64,000 nucleotides of DNA from Achromobacter deleyi (lineage in GTDB: Bacteria; Pseudomonadota; Gammaproteobacteria; Burkholderiales; Burkholderiaceae_B). The stretch lies in assembly GCF_902859705.1 (NCBI RefSeq), contig NZ_CADIJO010000002.1, forward strand, positions 372,001 to 436,000, written 5' to 3'. This document shows positions 43,819 through 52,963 of this stretch, one piece after another. Both the position numbers and the translations under genes were made by a program. Within the stretch, counting starts at the first letter, position 1, and each line of letters opens with the position of its first letter. A model generated the notes under the pieces. The model saw nothing but the letters and a program-made list of their open reading frames with translations, did not search any database and was not told the origin of the DNA.

Positions 43819-43861
43819 TGCATTCTCCTGCCGGGCTTGGCCCGGTGCCCACAAAGGCGGT

Positions 43862-45190
43862 TTACGCGGTCAGCGCGCGGGGTTTGGCCATCGCATCCAG
43901 GCTTTCGGTCAGCGCCTGGTCCAGGATCGCGATGGCGCGGTCGATTTCCTCGTTGCTCACGGTCAGGGGCGGGGCGATGCGCCACACCGAGCCGCGTTCG
44001 GGGCGGCGGCGGATGTTCATCGACAGGCCCAGTTCAAAGCAGCGCTGCGTCGTCAAGGCCCCCAGCTCGTGGTAGGGCTCGCGGGCGCCGCGGTCGCGCA
44101 CCAGTTCCACGCCCAACAGCAGGCCCAGGCCGCGCACGTCGCCGATGGCTTCGTGGCGTTGCTGCAGTTCCAGCAGGCCGCGGCGCAGGTAGTCGCCTTG
44201 CTTGCGGGCGCGTTCGATCAGGCGCTCGCGCTGCAGGGTCTCCAGCACGGCCAGGCCGACGGTGGCCGGCAGCGGGTCCGACACGTGGCTGGTGTAGAAG
44301 GTGAAGCCCTTTTCGTGCACGTCCTGCTCGATGGCCGGGGTGGTGATGGTGGCGGCCAGCGGCAGGCCGCCGCCCAGGGTCTTGGACACGCTGATGATGT
44401 CGGGCGTGACGTCGAAATGATCGGCGCCCGTGCGGCAGCCGATGCGGCCGAAGGCGGTCTGGGCTTCGTCGAAGATCAGCAGCATGCCGCGTTCGTCGGC
44501 GGCACGGCGCAAGGCCTGCATGTACGACTTGGGCGGCACCAGCACGCCGCCTGCGCTGATCACCGGTTCGACGATGATGGCGGCGGGCCGGCCGGCTGAC
44601 GCCATGTCGAACATCTTCAGGCCGATTTCCAGGCAGGCCAGGGCGGATTGCTCGCCGTCCAGGCCGGCGATGTAAGGCCGGTAGGCATTGGGCTCGGGCA
44701 TGACGAACACACCGGGCGGCGGCACGCCATAGCCCTTGCGGTCGCTGGCATACGACACCGAGCCGGCGCCGCTGGTCACGCCATGCCACGACCCGCCGAT
44801 GGCCAGGATCTCGAAGCCGCTCTTGTACATCTTGGCCATGCGCAGCGCGATCTCGTTGCTTTCCGAGCCGGTGTTCACGAAGATCGACTTGGTCATGCCG
44901 GTCGGCATCCAGTCGCGCGCCACCGTCGCGGCCAGTTGCGCCACGGCCTCGGGGATCATGCCGCTGAAGAAATGGAACGCGGTTTCGCCCGCTCGGTGCA
45001 CGGCTTCCACGATGGCGGGGTGGTTGTGGCCGATGGTGGCGCACATCTGGCCGGACGTGAAGTCCAGGATTTCGCGGCCCGTGTCGTCGCGCACGATCGT
45101 GCCCTTGGCCGACTTGAACAGGTTGGGAAAGGTGTCGCCGCCGTAGCGGATGAGGTATTCGCGAGCTGCGGCACGCAGGGTTTGATCCAT
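43862..45190 (-). CDS. dgdA: 2,2-dialkylglycine decarboxylase (class III PLP)
   Basis: This gene encodes 442 residues from ATG 45190; the Burkholderia enzyme has 433. PLP lysine 270 in DIISVSKTLGGGLPLAA, the pyridine Asp241 in IFDEAQTAFGR, and TGSESNEIALRMAK (phosphate loop) are all present, and GLSMNIRRRPERGSVWRIAPP at the C-terminus matches the dialkylglycine decarboxylase wording. It would decarboxylate dialkylglycines such as 2-aminoisobutyrate and transaminate onto pyruvate. A LysR gene diverges from it (starts 144 bases apart), as in the dgdA-dgdR pair. Confidence 0.9.
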   Translation of the reverse strand: MDQTLRAAAREYLIRYGGDTFPNLFKSAKGTIVRDDTGREILDFTSGQMCATIGHNHPAIVEAVHRAGETAFHFFSGMIPEAVAQLAATVARDWMPTGMTKSIFVNTGSESNEIALRMAKMYKSGFEILAIGGSWHGVTSGAGSVSYASDRKGYGVPPPGVFVMPEPNAYRPYIAGLDGEQSALACLEIGLKMFDMASAGRPAAIIVEPVISAGGVLVPPKSYMQALRRAADERGMLLIFDEAQTAFGRIGCRTGADHFDVTPDIISVSKTLGGGLPLAATITTPAIEQDVHEKGFTFYTSHVSDPLPATVGLAVLETLQRERLIERARKQGDYLRRGLLELQQRHEAIGDVRGLGLLLGVELVRDRGAREPYHELGALTTQRCFELGLSMNIRRRPERGSVWRIAPPLTVSNEEIDRAIAILDQALTESLDAMAKPRALTA

Positions 45191-45333
45191 GTTTACACTC
45201 CGGCGGTGGGCAGGTTCCAATGCGGAACCGTCGGGCGCAGTGTCTGGCGGCGCGGCGCGGGCGTCCAATGCGAAGTACGCATGCGCCGCCATGCATGGCG
45301 CGCATGGGCCATGTGAATCGCGCAAGGATCAGT

Positions 45334-46233
45334 ATGGATACCCGATGGCTGCAGGACTTCATCACCTTGTCGGAGCTGCGCAATTTCACGCGCGCGGCCG
45401 AGGCCCGCAATCTGTCGCAGGCCGCATTCAGCCGCCGCATCCAGAGCCTGGAAAACTGGGCCGGCGCGCGCCTGATCGATCGTTCCGCATTTCCTACCCA
45501 GCTGACCGAGGCCGGCGAGCGCTTTCGCGTCGCGGCGATCGAACTGGTCAATCAATTGGTCGAGGCGCGGGCCGGCATCGCCGCCGTGCCGGCGCGCAAC
45601 CAGTTGCGCCTGGCGACGTCATATGCCTTGGCGACCACGCACCTGCCGGCGTGGTGGCGCGACTGGAGCGCAGGGCAGCAGCTCAGTTGCAGCCTGCAGA
45701 CGGGCAACGTGCACGATACCGTGTCGGCCTTCACGTCGGGCACGGCGGATCTGCTGATCTGCTTTCATCAGGTGGCGCAACCCCTGCCGCTGGACCTGGC
45801 GCGCTACGAAAGCCTGACGCTGGGCACGGAGCTGATCCGGCCCTACGCGTCGCCGGCCTTGATCGCGCGCGACGGCCTGGATTTGCCTGGCAGCATTGCC
45901 CGCCCGGTGCCGTTGTTGATGTATTCGCCCAGCGTCTATTTCGCACGGTTGATCGACGCCGCGATTGAAAATGCAGCCGAGCCGCTGCACGGCGTGCGGC
46001 TGTTCGAAGCCGAGATGTCGGATGTGCTGGGCGACATGGCCGCGCAGGGCCTGGGCGTGGCCTGGCTGGCCGACAGTGCGCTGCAGCGGCTGGCGGCGGC
46101 CGATCTGCAACCGCTGGCCAACCGCGCCTGGGATATCGAGGTGGCGATCCTGGCGTTCAAGGACCGCAGCGACGCGCGCCCCGCGGTGGACGCGCTGTGG
46201 CAGCGGATGCGCGCGGGCGTTCAGCCCGCGTAG
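45334..46233 (+). CDS. LysR-family regulator (DgdR-like)
   Basis: This gene encodes 299 residues from ATG 45334. Helix-turn-helix MDTRWLQDFITLSELRNFTR, AAEARNLSQAAFSRRIQSLE; effector domain from ~90 (LRLATSYALATTHLPAWWRD) with MYSPSVYFARLIDAAIE and LGVAWLADSALQ in lobe 2. It is divergent from dgdA, so it probably controls that operon. Its stop overlaps the convergent amidohydrolase gene by 13 bases. Confidence 0.88.
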   Translation: MDTRWLQDFITLSELRNFTRAAEARNLSQAAFSRRIQSLENWAGARLIDRSAFPTQLTEAGERFRVAAIELVNQLVEARAGIAAVPARNQLRLATSYALATTHLPAWWRDWSAGQQLSCSLQTGNVHDTVSAFTSGTADLLICFHQVAQPLPLDLARYESLTLGTELIRPYASPALIARDGLDLPGSIARPVPLLMYSPSVYFARLIDAAIENAAEPLHGVRLFEAEMSDVLGDMAAQGLGVAWLADSALQRLAAADLQPLANRAWDIEVAILAFKDRSDARPAVDALWQRMRAGVQPA

Positions 46234-47264
46234 CCTTCCAGCACGTTGGCGACGTTGATGCCGACTTCGGCCACCGCGTAGCCGCCTTCCATCGTGAACA
46301 CGGCCGGCAGGCCCAGCTGCGCCAGCCGCGCGCCCACCAGGAAGTAGTCAGCGCTTTGCAGCTTGAACTTGGAGATCGGGTCGCCTTCGTAGGTGTCCAC
46401 CCCCAGGGCGATGACGACGGCGTCGGCCTTGAAGCGGCGGATGGCGTCGATGCCGGTGTCCAGCGCCTGCGTCCAGGTGGCAAAGTCGGTGCCGGCGGCC
46501 AGCGGCAGGTTCAGGTTGCAGCCGGTGCCGTCGCCTTGGCCGGCTTCGTCGGCATAGCCCAGGAAGAACGGATATTCGGTGCTGGGGTCGCCGTGCACCG
46601 AGACCGTCAGCACGTCGCCGCGCTCGTAGAAGATGCTCTGCGTGCCGTTGCCGTGGTGATAGTCGATGTCCAGCACCGCGACCCGCTCGGCGCCCGCGTC
46701 GCGCAGCGCCTGCGCGGCCAGGGCCGCGTTGTTCAGGAAGCAATAGCCGCCGAAGAAATCCGCGCCGGCATGGTGGCCGGGCGGGCGCGTCAGGGCCATG
46801 GCCGCGCGCGGGCTGCCGGTGGCCGAGACGGCGCGCGCGGCGTCGATGGCGCAGGCCGCGCCGGCCGTGGCGGCTTCCCAGGTGCCGGCGGTGAGCGGGC
46901 TGCCGCTGTCGAACGAGAACAGGCCGACGCGGGCGGCGAAGTTGGTGGGCGAGATGTCGTGGCGAAAGCCGCGCACCGGCCAGACCGACGGCAGGATGTC
47001 CAGGTCGGCATTGGCCGGGTCCAGCGCGATCCAGTCGGCCCAGGCGCTTTGCAGGAAGTCGACGTAGCGCGGGCTGTGCACGCGCCGGACCAGATCCATG
47101 TCGGCTGCCGACGGGGCCTGCAACGCGCCGATGCCGCGCTGGCGCAGGGCGTCCAGCACGTATTCCAGCCGTGCCGGCGTTTCGTGGCAGGGCACCAGCT
47201 TGCCGCGGAACATTTCCTGGCGGCCATCGTGTTTGCTGTGGACGGGGTTGTGGAAGATATGCAC
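46221..47264 (-). CDS. Acetylpolyamine amidohydrolase / histone deacetylase family
   Basis: This gene encodes 347 residues, close to the 341 of Mycoplana acetylpolyamine amidohydrolase. The start is GTG 47264. Zinc ligands Asp201 and His203 (LDIDYHHGNG) and Asp290 (GVDTYEGDP), the catalytic His pair 164/165 (PPGHH) and Tyr329 (MEGGYA) are all present. The wording YPFFLGYADEAGQGDGTGCN and ISKFKLQSADYFLVG follows the polyamine-type loop. It removes acetyl groups from acetylated polyamines such as N-acetylputrescine. It is cytosolic. No transporter sits beside it. Confidence 0.92.
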   Translation of the reverse strand: MHIFHNPVHSKHDGRQEMFRGKLVPCHETPARLEYVLDALRQRGIGALQAPSAADMDLVRRVHSPRYVDFLQSAWADWIALDPANADLDILPSVWPVRGFRHDISPTNFAARVGLFSFDSGSPLTAGTWEAATAGAACAIDAARAVSATGSPRAAMALTRPPGHHAGADFFGGYCFLNNAALAAQALRDAGAERVAVLDIDYHHGNGTQSIFYERGDVLTVSVHGDPSTEYPFFLGYADEAGQGDGTGCNLNLPLAAGTDFATWTQALDTGIDAIRRFKADAVVIALGVDTYEGDPISKFKLQSADYFLVGARLAQLGLPAVFTMEGGYAVAEVGINVANVLEGYAG

Positions 47265-47304
47265 GGGGTTGCCTGCGCAGGAAAGGGGGAAGGGGAAAGC
47301 GAAA

Positions 47305-47895
47305 CTATAGCGGCCGGACGGCGTACCAGGCCAAGGCCGGCAGCTCGCGCACGATCGAATACAGGTCGCGCGCTTCGAAGAACCGGGGCGAGGCGCCGCC
47401 CACCTGCGCCACGCCCTGGCGCTTGAGCGCCAGCATGGTGCGCGGCACATGGAAATACTGCGTGATGGCCGTGGCGCTGGCGTAGCCGTGTTCGCGCATA
47501 TAGGCGCTGGCGTGGCGGGCCGTGGCCCAGCTGTCGTTGCCCAGGCTGTCGACCACGATGCGGGCGGCGGGCACGCCGCGCGCCAGCAGGTAGTCGCGCA
47601 TCACGACAGCTTCGTCGTGGCCGTCCGGGTCGACGCCGCCGCTCACGAAAACGATCTTGCAGCGCTCGGCGGCCACGCAGTCGTAGGCACGGTCCAGCCG
47701 GGCCGCCAGGCGCGGCGACGGCTTGCCGTCGGCGGCAACGGTATTGCCCAGCACGACGGCGACGTCGGCGGCGGGGGCGTCGGCCAGCAGGCCAGCGGCG
47801 ATCACGGCGCTTGCGGCGATCAGCACGACGGCCACCCCGGCGGCCAGGGCGCGCCACAGCCATCGCATCACACCTGTCTTCTCGTTGCGGTTCAT
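47305..47895 (-). CDS. YdcF-like DUF218 membrane-anchored protein
   Basis: This gene encodes 196 residues. One N-terminal helix (LAAGVAVVLIAASAVIAAGLL) then the DUF218 domain: ADVAVVLGNTVAADGKPSPR, CKIVFVSGGVDPDGHDEAVVM, RIVVDSLGNDSWATARHASA, AITQYFHVPRTMLALKRQGV. The motif order (VLG, SGG, NT/ND, Q-x-F/Y-H-x-x-R) is that of ElyC/SanA/YdcF proteins, which act on envelope glycan or lipid-linked intermediates. Signal anchors it facing the periplasm. It is upstream of the amidohydrolase gene by 40 bases. Confidence 0.85.
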   Translation of the reverse strand: MNRNEKTGVMRWLWRALAAGVAVVLIAASAVIAAGLLADAPAADVAVVLGNTVAADGKPSPRLAARLDRAYDCVAAERCKIVFVSGGVDPDGHDEAVVMRDYLLARGVPAARIVVDSLGNDSWATARHASAYMREHGYASATAITQYFHVPRTMLALKRQGVAQVGGASPRFFEARDLYSIVRELPALAWYAVRPL

Positions 47896-47905
47896 GGTCG
47901 GCCCA

Positions 47906-49252
47906 TTACGACGGGCGTTTGGGGAACGGGTAGTCGACTTCGATCTCGTTCGAATAGACCGGTTCCGGAAGGCCCGGGTCGGTCAGCACGACGGCCAGGC
48001 GGTAGCGGCCAGGCGCCAGGTCGGGAAAGAACGGCACATACTGGCCGTTGCCTTCGCTGATCTGGTACTGCGGCTTGCCGTCTTCGCCCGCGCGCCAGAC
48101 GACGGGGTCGTCGGCCCAGTCCGCGACGTGGCGCGGCGTGGCCACGGGTGGCGGTGCCGGGCGGTCTTCGGCCGGGGATGCGTATGGGTCAGCCGCCGGG
48201 GCAGGCGGGGGCGCAGGCGGTCCCAGCCTGACCGCGGGGCGTGAGTACAAGGGCTGCAAGGTGCGGCGCCCTTGTGCATCGGTGAACAGCAGCCGGATGC
48301 GCGGCGAGGCCAGCGTCGCCGGGCTCGGATCGAGGTTCGTCACATACAGCGTGAAACGGCCGCCGGCCTCGTAAAGCTGCGTGCCCAGGTGGCCGCGCAC
48401 CGACAGCTGCAACCCACGCGTGGGCATGCGCTGCTGCGGCACGTAGGCATGCTTGTCGATCTTCAGGTCCGCGTAGCGCACCCACTTCAGGGGCGCGTCC
48501 GCCCGGTCTGCCGGATAGCGCACTTGCAGCCACTGCGGCCGCAGCGCCACCACGTTCAGCGGTTCGCCGGCCTGGGCGGTCTGCGTGGCCGGCGCCTTGA
48601 CGTCGGGTTGGTCGTACAGGTCCAGCCGGCTGACCGGCACGCGGCTGTCGCCATCCAGGGGCGAGCCTTCGCCATCGATCTGGATGTGCGCCACCGCGCC
48701 CTGGTCATCGAAACGGGTATTGACGTCGAAGGAGGCGTCTTCCAGGTCGAACAGCGCGCGGCTCATCCAGCGCACCGGACGCGCCGTGCCATCGGCGCGC
48801 AGCACGTAGTCTTCGGACCCATAGCTGTCTGCGCCATAGCGGCAGCCCACCGAGAAGGCGGCGTGTTTGGCGTCGAATTCGGGGTTGACGAACTGGTGGC
48901 AGGGGCTGGCGTCGGGCGCCGGATGCCGGATTTCCTGGAAGGTGCCGTCTTGCGGGCGATACAGGAACAGGCGTGCATAGACCTGGGTGCTGCCGCCGCT
49001 TTGGCCGATCACCAGATCGCGGTAGCCGTCGTGGTTGATGTCCGGGGTCTGGATCTGGTCGACGGCCTCGTCGTCCAGCTTGGCCAGCGGCTGCGGGGCG
49101 CCACCGCGCACGCGCACGCTGACGGTCTGGCTGCCCGTGCCGGTGATGCTGACGACGGCGGGCAGGTCTGGCTTGATGGGGTAGGGGATATCGCGCGCGC
49201 AGGCAGGGGCGCCGAGGGTGGCCAGGGCGGCCGCGAGCAGGAACGTCTTCAA
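47906..49252 (-). CDS. Secreted FG-GAP-like protein, unknown function
   Basis: This gene encodes 448 residues. The start is a TTG at 49252 with GGAGG seven bases upstream and the signal peptide MKTFLLAAALATLGAPACA; the longer frame is less likely. An FG-GAP/VCBS-type calcium loop appears as TPDINHDGYRDLVIGQSG (residues ~75-92), with ARLFLYRPQDGTFQEI beyond. Later segments (SVRGHLGTQLYEAGGRFTLY, LAPGRYRLAVVLTDPGLPEP) are beta-rich. It resembles the XAC2610-related group. It is periplasmic or secreted. It is eleven bases downstream of the YdcF-like gene in the leftward sense (adjacent), possibly one unit. Confidence 0.75.
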   Translation of the reverse strand: MKTFLLAAALATLGAPACARDIPYPIKPDLPAVVSITGTGSQTVSVRVRGGAPQPLAKLDDEAVDQIQTPDINHDGYRDLVIGQSGGSTQVYARLFLYRPQDGTFQEIRHPAPDASPCHQFVNPEFDAKHAAFSVGCRYGADSYGSEDYVLRADGTARPVRWMSRALFDLEDASFDVNTRFDDQGAVAHIQIDGEGSPLDGDSRVPVSRLDLYDQPDVKAPATQTAQAGEPLNVVALRPQWLQVRYPADRADAPLKWVRYADLKIDKHAYVPQQRMPTRGLQLSVRGHLGTQLYEAGGRFTLYVTNLDPSPATLASPRIRLLFTDAQGRRTLQPLYSRPAVRLGPPAPPPAPAADPYASPAEDRPAPPPVATPRHVADWADDPVVWRAGEDGKPQYQISEGNGQYVPFFPDLAPGRYRLAVVLTDPGLPEPVYSNEIEVDYPFPKRPS

Positions 49253-49323
49253 GATACCGCCTCCCGGATTTTCGTTTCGGCGAATTATGCCTTGTAGAAT
49301 CAACGGATAGCGTTTGGTATGCC

Positions 49324-49725
49324 ATGAACTTTCCGTTTCCCATCCGTCAAGAATGCCCGCCGGGCGCCTGTGAGTGCGACCGCGAACGGCTGCTGGCCGA
49401 TCCGGCGGCGGACGTGCGCGTGCTCAAGTTGACCCGCGAAGAGGAAAAACGCCTGGTGGCGCGGCTGGAAAACATCACCAGCCTGGAAGACCTGCGTGCC
49501 ATGCAGGGACGCATCCAGGCCCAGCTGGGCATCGTGGTGCGCATCACGCCCAGCGATAACGAAGTGCGCACCTCGCGCGGCATCGCCATCCAGCTCGACG
49601 CGCAGCCCGGCCTGTGCCGCAAGACGCGCGCGTCGATTCCCGCCGCCATCCGGCGCGGCTTCGACAACACCCCTGAAATCGTCTATGCGCTCTTGAACGA
49701 GCGCGACCTGCTGAGCGGCACGTAG
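49324..49725 (+). CDS. Conserved cytosolic protein with N-terminal Cys motif, unknown function
   Basis: This gene encodes 133 residues. It starts MNFPFPIRQECPPGACECDRERLLADP, with three Cys within seven residues (CPPGACEC), a possible metal or redox site. RVLKLTREEEKRLVARLENI is helical, then EDLRAMQGRIQAQLGIVVRI and SRGIAIQLDAQPGLCRKTRA. No signal or membrane segment. Homologues occur in Bordetella and Achromobacter, but I do not know a function. It is back to back with the FG-GAP gene. Confidence 0.75.
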   Translation: MNFPFPIRQECPPGACECDRERLLADPAADVRVLKLTREEEKRLVARLENITSLEDLRAMQGRIQAQLGIVVRITPSDNEVRTSRGIAIQLDAQPGLCRKTRASIPAAIRRGFDNTPEIVYALLNERDLLSGT

Positions 49726-49750
49726 GGAAACGGGCGGGGCCACCGCCCAG

Positions 49751-49786
49751 GCCGCCTATCGCCCCGCCGCAGTGGCACTAGGCGGC
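49751..49786. terminator. Possible bidirectional terminator hairpin
   Basis: GCCGCCTA (49751-49758) pairs with TAGGCGGC (49779-49786) over a 20-base loop, in the gap between converging genes. A second short stem (GGCGGGGC / GCCCCGCC) overlaps. The T content after it is low, so it is only a candidate. Confidence 0.4.
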
Positions 49787-49794
49787 GTCTTGCG

Positions 49795-50409
49795 CTATTT
49801 GCCGCGCGGCACGGGGCAGGGCGCCAGGGGCACGACGTCGGCCGGCGTACGGCCCGCCTCCGGACGCGTGTCCATTTTCTTGCCGCTGCGCGCCGGATAG
49901 GCCAGCAGCACGGCGCTGCCCGCGTCCAGCTTGGGCGTGTTGGGGCCGCCATAGGCCACCGTCCAGCCGCGCACCGCCAGCGGCGCCAGCGTGTATTGCA
50001 GCGCCGAGCCGGGCGAGACGTGCGCGACCTTGCCGGCAAACAATTCCTGCTGCCGGGTTTCGACGCCGTTGACGGATTGGTAGGTGGCGATGCTGACCAG
50101 CGCGGCGGATTCACCATGCCGCGCCAGGATGGCGGTTTCGTATTTGCCGGGGGGAATGGCGGTCAGGCTGACGCTGATGTTGCCCTGGGCCTGGCCGCCC
50201 GCGTCCAGTGTCACGCCGGTGACGTCGGCACGGGCCAGCGGCGCCGTGCCGGTGTTGCGCACCCGCACGCTGTACTGCCCCGACGTGCCGGTGAGCGTGC
50301 AGACCTCGACGCCGTAGGGCGTGGCGCCCGTGCTGGCGTGGGCCGGCGCGAACGCGGTGAAGAGGACGGCGGCGGGCAGGCTGGCGGCGCGGATAAGTCG
50401 GGACGGCAC
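49795..50409 (-). CDS. Secreted protein with beta-rich domain, unknown function
   Basis: This gene encodes 204 residues. Signal peptide about 25 residues ending APAHA. The mature part has YGVEVCTLTGTSGQYSVRVR, NTGTAPLARADVTGVTLDAG, and VSLTAIPPGKYETAILARHG, an immunoglobulin-like or chaperone-like beta layout. The first Cys (VEVC) and last Cys (LAPCPVPRGK) could pair. No family recognised. It precedes the small membrane gene at 50459-50860 and is 49 bases from it. Confidence 0.6.
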   Translation of the reverse strand: MPSRLIRAASLPAAVLFTAFAPAHASTGATPYGVEVCTLTGTSGQYSVRVRNTGTAPLARADVTGVTLDAGGQAQGNISVSLTAIPPGKYETAILARHGESAALVSIATYQSVNGVETRQQELFAGKVAHVSPGSALQYTLAPLAVRGWTVAYGGPNTPKLDAGSAVLLAYPARSGKKMDTRPEAGRTPADVVPLAPCPVPRGK

Positions 50410-50458
50410 GGTACGCTCCTAGGAGGCAGCGCGCCGGGATGCCGCGTCGCCTGCCTTA

Positions 50459-50860
50459 TTACACCACTTGGCGGCCGGGGCCGTCGGCCTGCGCCCGCTT
50501 GCCCGCCAGCCAGTGCAGGATCAGGGCCAGCACCAGCAGGGCCGCCATGATGAAGCCCCAGAAGATCCAGCCGAGCACGGCGATCCACGTGCCCAGGCTG
50601 CCGGCGGCCGGCAGCACCTGGTTCAGGGCGCCCACCAGCCAGACCAGGCTGTCCTGCAGGGATTGGATGAGGCCGGCGTCGGCCCATGGCGCGGCCCAGG
50701 CCGGGGCCTGCCACGGCGTGGATTGCAGCGCCGCGGCGCCAGGCACCTGCGCGGTGGCGATCGTGGCCAGCACCCAGTCCGCGAGCTGCAGCGTGATCGC
50801 CACCAGCCCGGTCCATAGCGCGGCCAGCACGGCGAAAGCGAGCCAGATGATTTTCTTCAT
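50459..50860 (-). CDS. Two-helix inner-membrane protein, unknown function
   Basis: This gene encodes 133 residues from ATG 50860 with GGAG ten bases upstream. Helices: IIWLAFAVLAALWTGLVAIT near the N-terminus and WIAVLGWIFWGFIMAALLVLALIL near the C-terminus, with a Trp-rich loop (LQSTPWQAPAWAAPWADAGL) between them on one side. No family known. Confidence 0.65.
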   Translation of the reverse strand: MKKIIWLAFAVLAALWTGLVAITLQLADWVLATIATAQVPGAAALQSTPWQAPAWAAPWADAGLIQSLQDSLVWLVGALNQVLPAAGSLGTWIAVLGWIFWGFIMAALLVLALILHWLAGKRAQADGPGRQVV

Positions 50861-50946
50861 TGCGGTGGTACTCCGAGGATTCAAAAAAGAAGCTCAACGA
50901 TAGAGCGGATTGCCTTCCCGAAAAACCAGCGTCTTTGTGACAATCA

Positions 50947-51840
50947 TTAAGAAAAAACCGAAGTCTTGGCGTGCGCCAGGATCTGCTGCACCAGGGGGTG
51001 ATGCTGGCCCCGGCGGTTGCGGATGCCATAGATTTCCTCGTGCACGCTGTCGCAGCGCGCCAACGGCCGCAGGCCGCGCAACAGGCCCACGTCGTCGCCG
51101 CCCAGGCGGCTGAGCGGAAATACGCCCAGGCCGCGGGCCGCAAACACCGACATCAGGGCGCTGTCTTCGAATTCACCCACCACGTTGGGTCGCAGGCCCT
51201 GGTCGTTGAACCAGCGGTCCAGCGTCTGGCGCAGCACCGAATGGCCGGTGGGCAGCAGCACGGGCAGGCGTTCCAGGCAGTGCGGAAAGTCCTGCGTGTC
51301 GGCCTTGCGCACCCACCGGGCGGGGCCGTACCAGTCCACCGGCGAAGACACCAGCCGGTCGCTGGTCAGGCGCAGGTTGGGGTTGGCCGGCGCGCCCTGG
51401 CCGGCCAGCACCAGGTCCAGGTGGTGGCGCGCCAGCTCGCCCAGCAGTTCCTCGACCTCGCCTTCGTGGCAGGTCAGGCGCAGGTCGGGGGTATCCAGCA
51501 CGGGGCCCAGCAGTGCGTGGGCGGCCAGCTTGGAAATGCCGTCGGACAGGCCCACCGACAGCCGGATGACCGGCTTGGTGGCGGCGGCGCGCACCTCCTG
51601 CGGCAGTTCCTGGCCGATCTGGAAGATTTCCTCGGCGCGGGCAAAGGCAGCCTGGCCCGCGTCGGTCAGCGCCACGCCGCGGCCGGCAGGGCGCAGCAAC
51701 TGGTGGCCCAGGTTCTTTTCCAGTTCGCGCACCTGGGCGCTGATGGTCTGGATGGCCATGTCCAGGCGTTCGGCGGCGCGGGAAAAGCCGCCTTCCTTGG
51801 CGACCATCCAGAAGTAATACAGGTGACGGTAATTGAGCAT
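50947..51840 (-). CDS. nhaR: NhaR-type LysR regulator
   Basis: This gene encodes 297 residues from ATG 51840. It starts MLNYRHLYYFWMVAKEGGFS, RAAERLDMAIQTISAQVREL, LEKNLGHQLLRPAGRGVALT, the NhaR pattern. NhaR responds to sodium and controls nhaA and other genes in E. coli. Here no nhaA is adjacent; instead it diverges from the TerC gene at 51948, which is therefore a candidate target. The effector domain is intact (LSDGISKLAAHALLGPVLDT). Confidence 0.88.
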   Translation of the reverse strand: MLNYRHLYYFWMVAKEGGFSRAAERLDMAIQTISAQVRELEKNLGHQLLRPAGRGVALTDAGQAAFARAEEIFQIGQELPQEVRAAATKPVIRLSVGLSDGISKLAAHALLGPVLDTPDLRLTCHEGEVEELLGELARHHLDLVLAGQGAPANPNLRLTSDRLVSSPVDWYGPARWVRKADTQDFPHCLERLPVLLPTGHSVLRQTLDRWFNDQGLRPNVVGEFEDSALMSVFAARGLGVFPLSRLGGDDVGLLRGLRPLARCDSVHEEIYGIRNRRGQHHPLVQQILAHAKTSVFS

Positions 51841-51947
51841 GGTGGCATTCACTTCGGTTTTTTCGAACCATAACTCACTTTCAGGCTGATTTCTCCGGCA
51901 GGCCAGGATCCGGATCATGGGTGCCTTCGAACACAAGCGGGAACGTC

Positions 51948-52946
51948 ATGGAAGCCTTGCTCTCTTTTCTACATACCGACTTCGTCGGCACGCCGGCCTG
52001 GAGCTGGCTGCTCTTCATGGGCATCGTCGCGGCCCTGCTGGCCTTTGACCTGGGCGTTCTGCACAAGGACGATCGCGAGATCGGCGTGCGGGAAAGCCTG
52101 CTGCTGTCGGCCGGTTACATCACGGCTGCCCTGCTGTTCGGCGGCTGGGTCTGGTGGCAGATGGGCCCGACCAGCGGCATGGCCTACTACACGGGCTTCC
52201 TGATCGAGAAGTCGCTGTCGCTGGACAACGTTTTCGTGATCGCGCTGATCTTCAGCTTCTTCGCCATCCCGCGCCAGTTCCAGCATCGCGTGCTGTTCTG
52301 GGGCATCCTGGGGGTGATCGTGCTGCGCGCCATCATGATCGGCCTGGGCGCCGCGCTGGTCAGCAACTTCGGCTGGTTGATGTATCTGTTCGGCGCGTTC
52401 CTGGTGTTCACGGGCATCAAGATGTGGATGATCGCGGATCAAGAGCCGGATATCGCCACCAACCCGATCCTGAAGTTCCTGAAGCGCCGCATGCGGGTGA
52501 CGGACGGGCTGCGCGGCAATGCCTTCTGGGTGCGCGAGCCGGATCCGGCGACGTCCAAGCCGGTGCGTTGGGCCACGCCGCTGTTCCTGGCCCTGGTATT
52601 GATCGAGTTCGTGGACCTGCTGTTCGCGGTGGATTCGGTGCCGGCGATCTTCGCCATCACTACCGACCCGTTCATCGTGTACACCAGCAACATCTTCGCG
52701 ATTCTGGGCCTGCGTGCGCTGTACTTTGCGCTGGCGGCGATGATCCACCGCTTCCACTACCTGAAGTACGCGCTGTCGCTGGTTCTGGTGTTCATCGGCA
52801 CCAAGATCTTCCTGGTGGGTTTCATCGGCAAGATTCCCGCGGTGGTGTCGTTGTCGGTGACCTTCGGTCTGATCGCGGGCGGCGTGCTGTTCTCGCTGTG
52901 GAAAACCCGCTCGGGGCAGTCGCAGCCTGAATTGAAGACCGAGTAA
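51948..52946 (+). CDS. TerC/Alx-family membrane protein, likely metal transporter
   Basis: This gene encodes 332 residues, ATG 51948 (TTG 51921 would extend it by nine). About nine membrane helices. TerC marks: GFLIEKSLSLDNVFVIALIF (acidic pocket, SLDN), RVLFWGILGVIVLRAIMIGL, ATPLFLALVLIEFVDLLFAVDSVPAI and GTKIFLVGF. Related proteins (Alx, YceF/YkoY) export manganese. In other species such genes carry a manganese (yybP-ykoY) riboswitch; I do not see one in the short leader. It is followed by a strong terminator. Confidence 0.9.
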   Translation: MEALLSFLHTDFVGTPAWSWLLFMGIVAALLAFDLGVLHKDDREIGVRESLLLSAGYITAALLFGGWVWWQMGPTSGMAYYTGFLIEKSLSLDNVFVIALIFSFFAIPRQFQHRVLFWGILGVIVLRAIMIGLGAALVSNFGWLMYLFGAFLVFTGIKMWMIADQEPDIATNPILKFLKRRMRVTDGLRGNAFWVREPDPATSKPVRWATPLFLALVLIEFVDLLFAVDSVPAIFAITTDPFIVYTSNIFAILGLRALYFALAAMIHRFHYLKYALSLVLVFIGTKIFLVGFIGKIPAVVSLSVTFGLIAGGVLFSLWKTRSGQSQPELKTE

Positions 52947-52963
52947 TCGCGATATGCGTCAAC

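Noticed and set aside
51841-51947. Manganese (yybP-ykoY) riboswitch before the TerC gene
   Set aside because: The leader is about 100 bases and I could not find the conserved paired loops; a covariance search would settle it.
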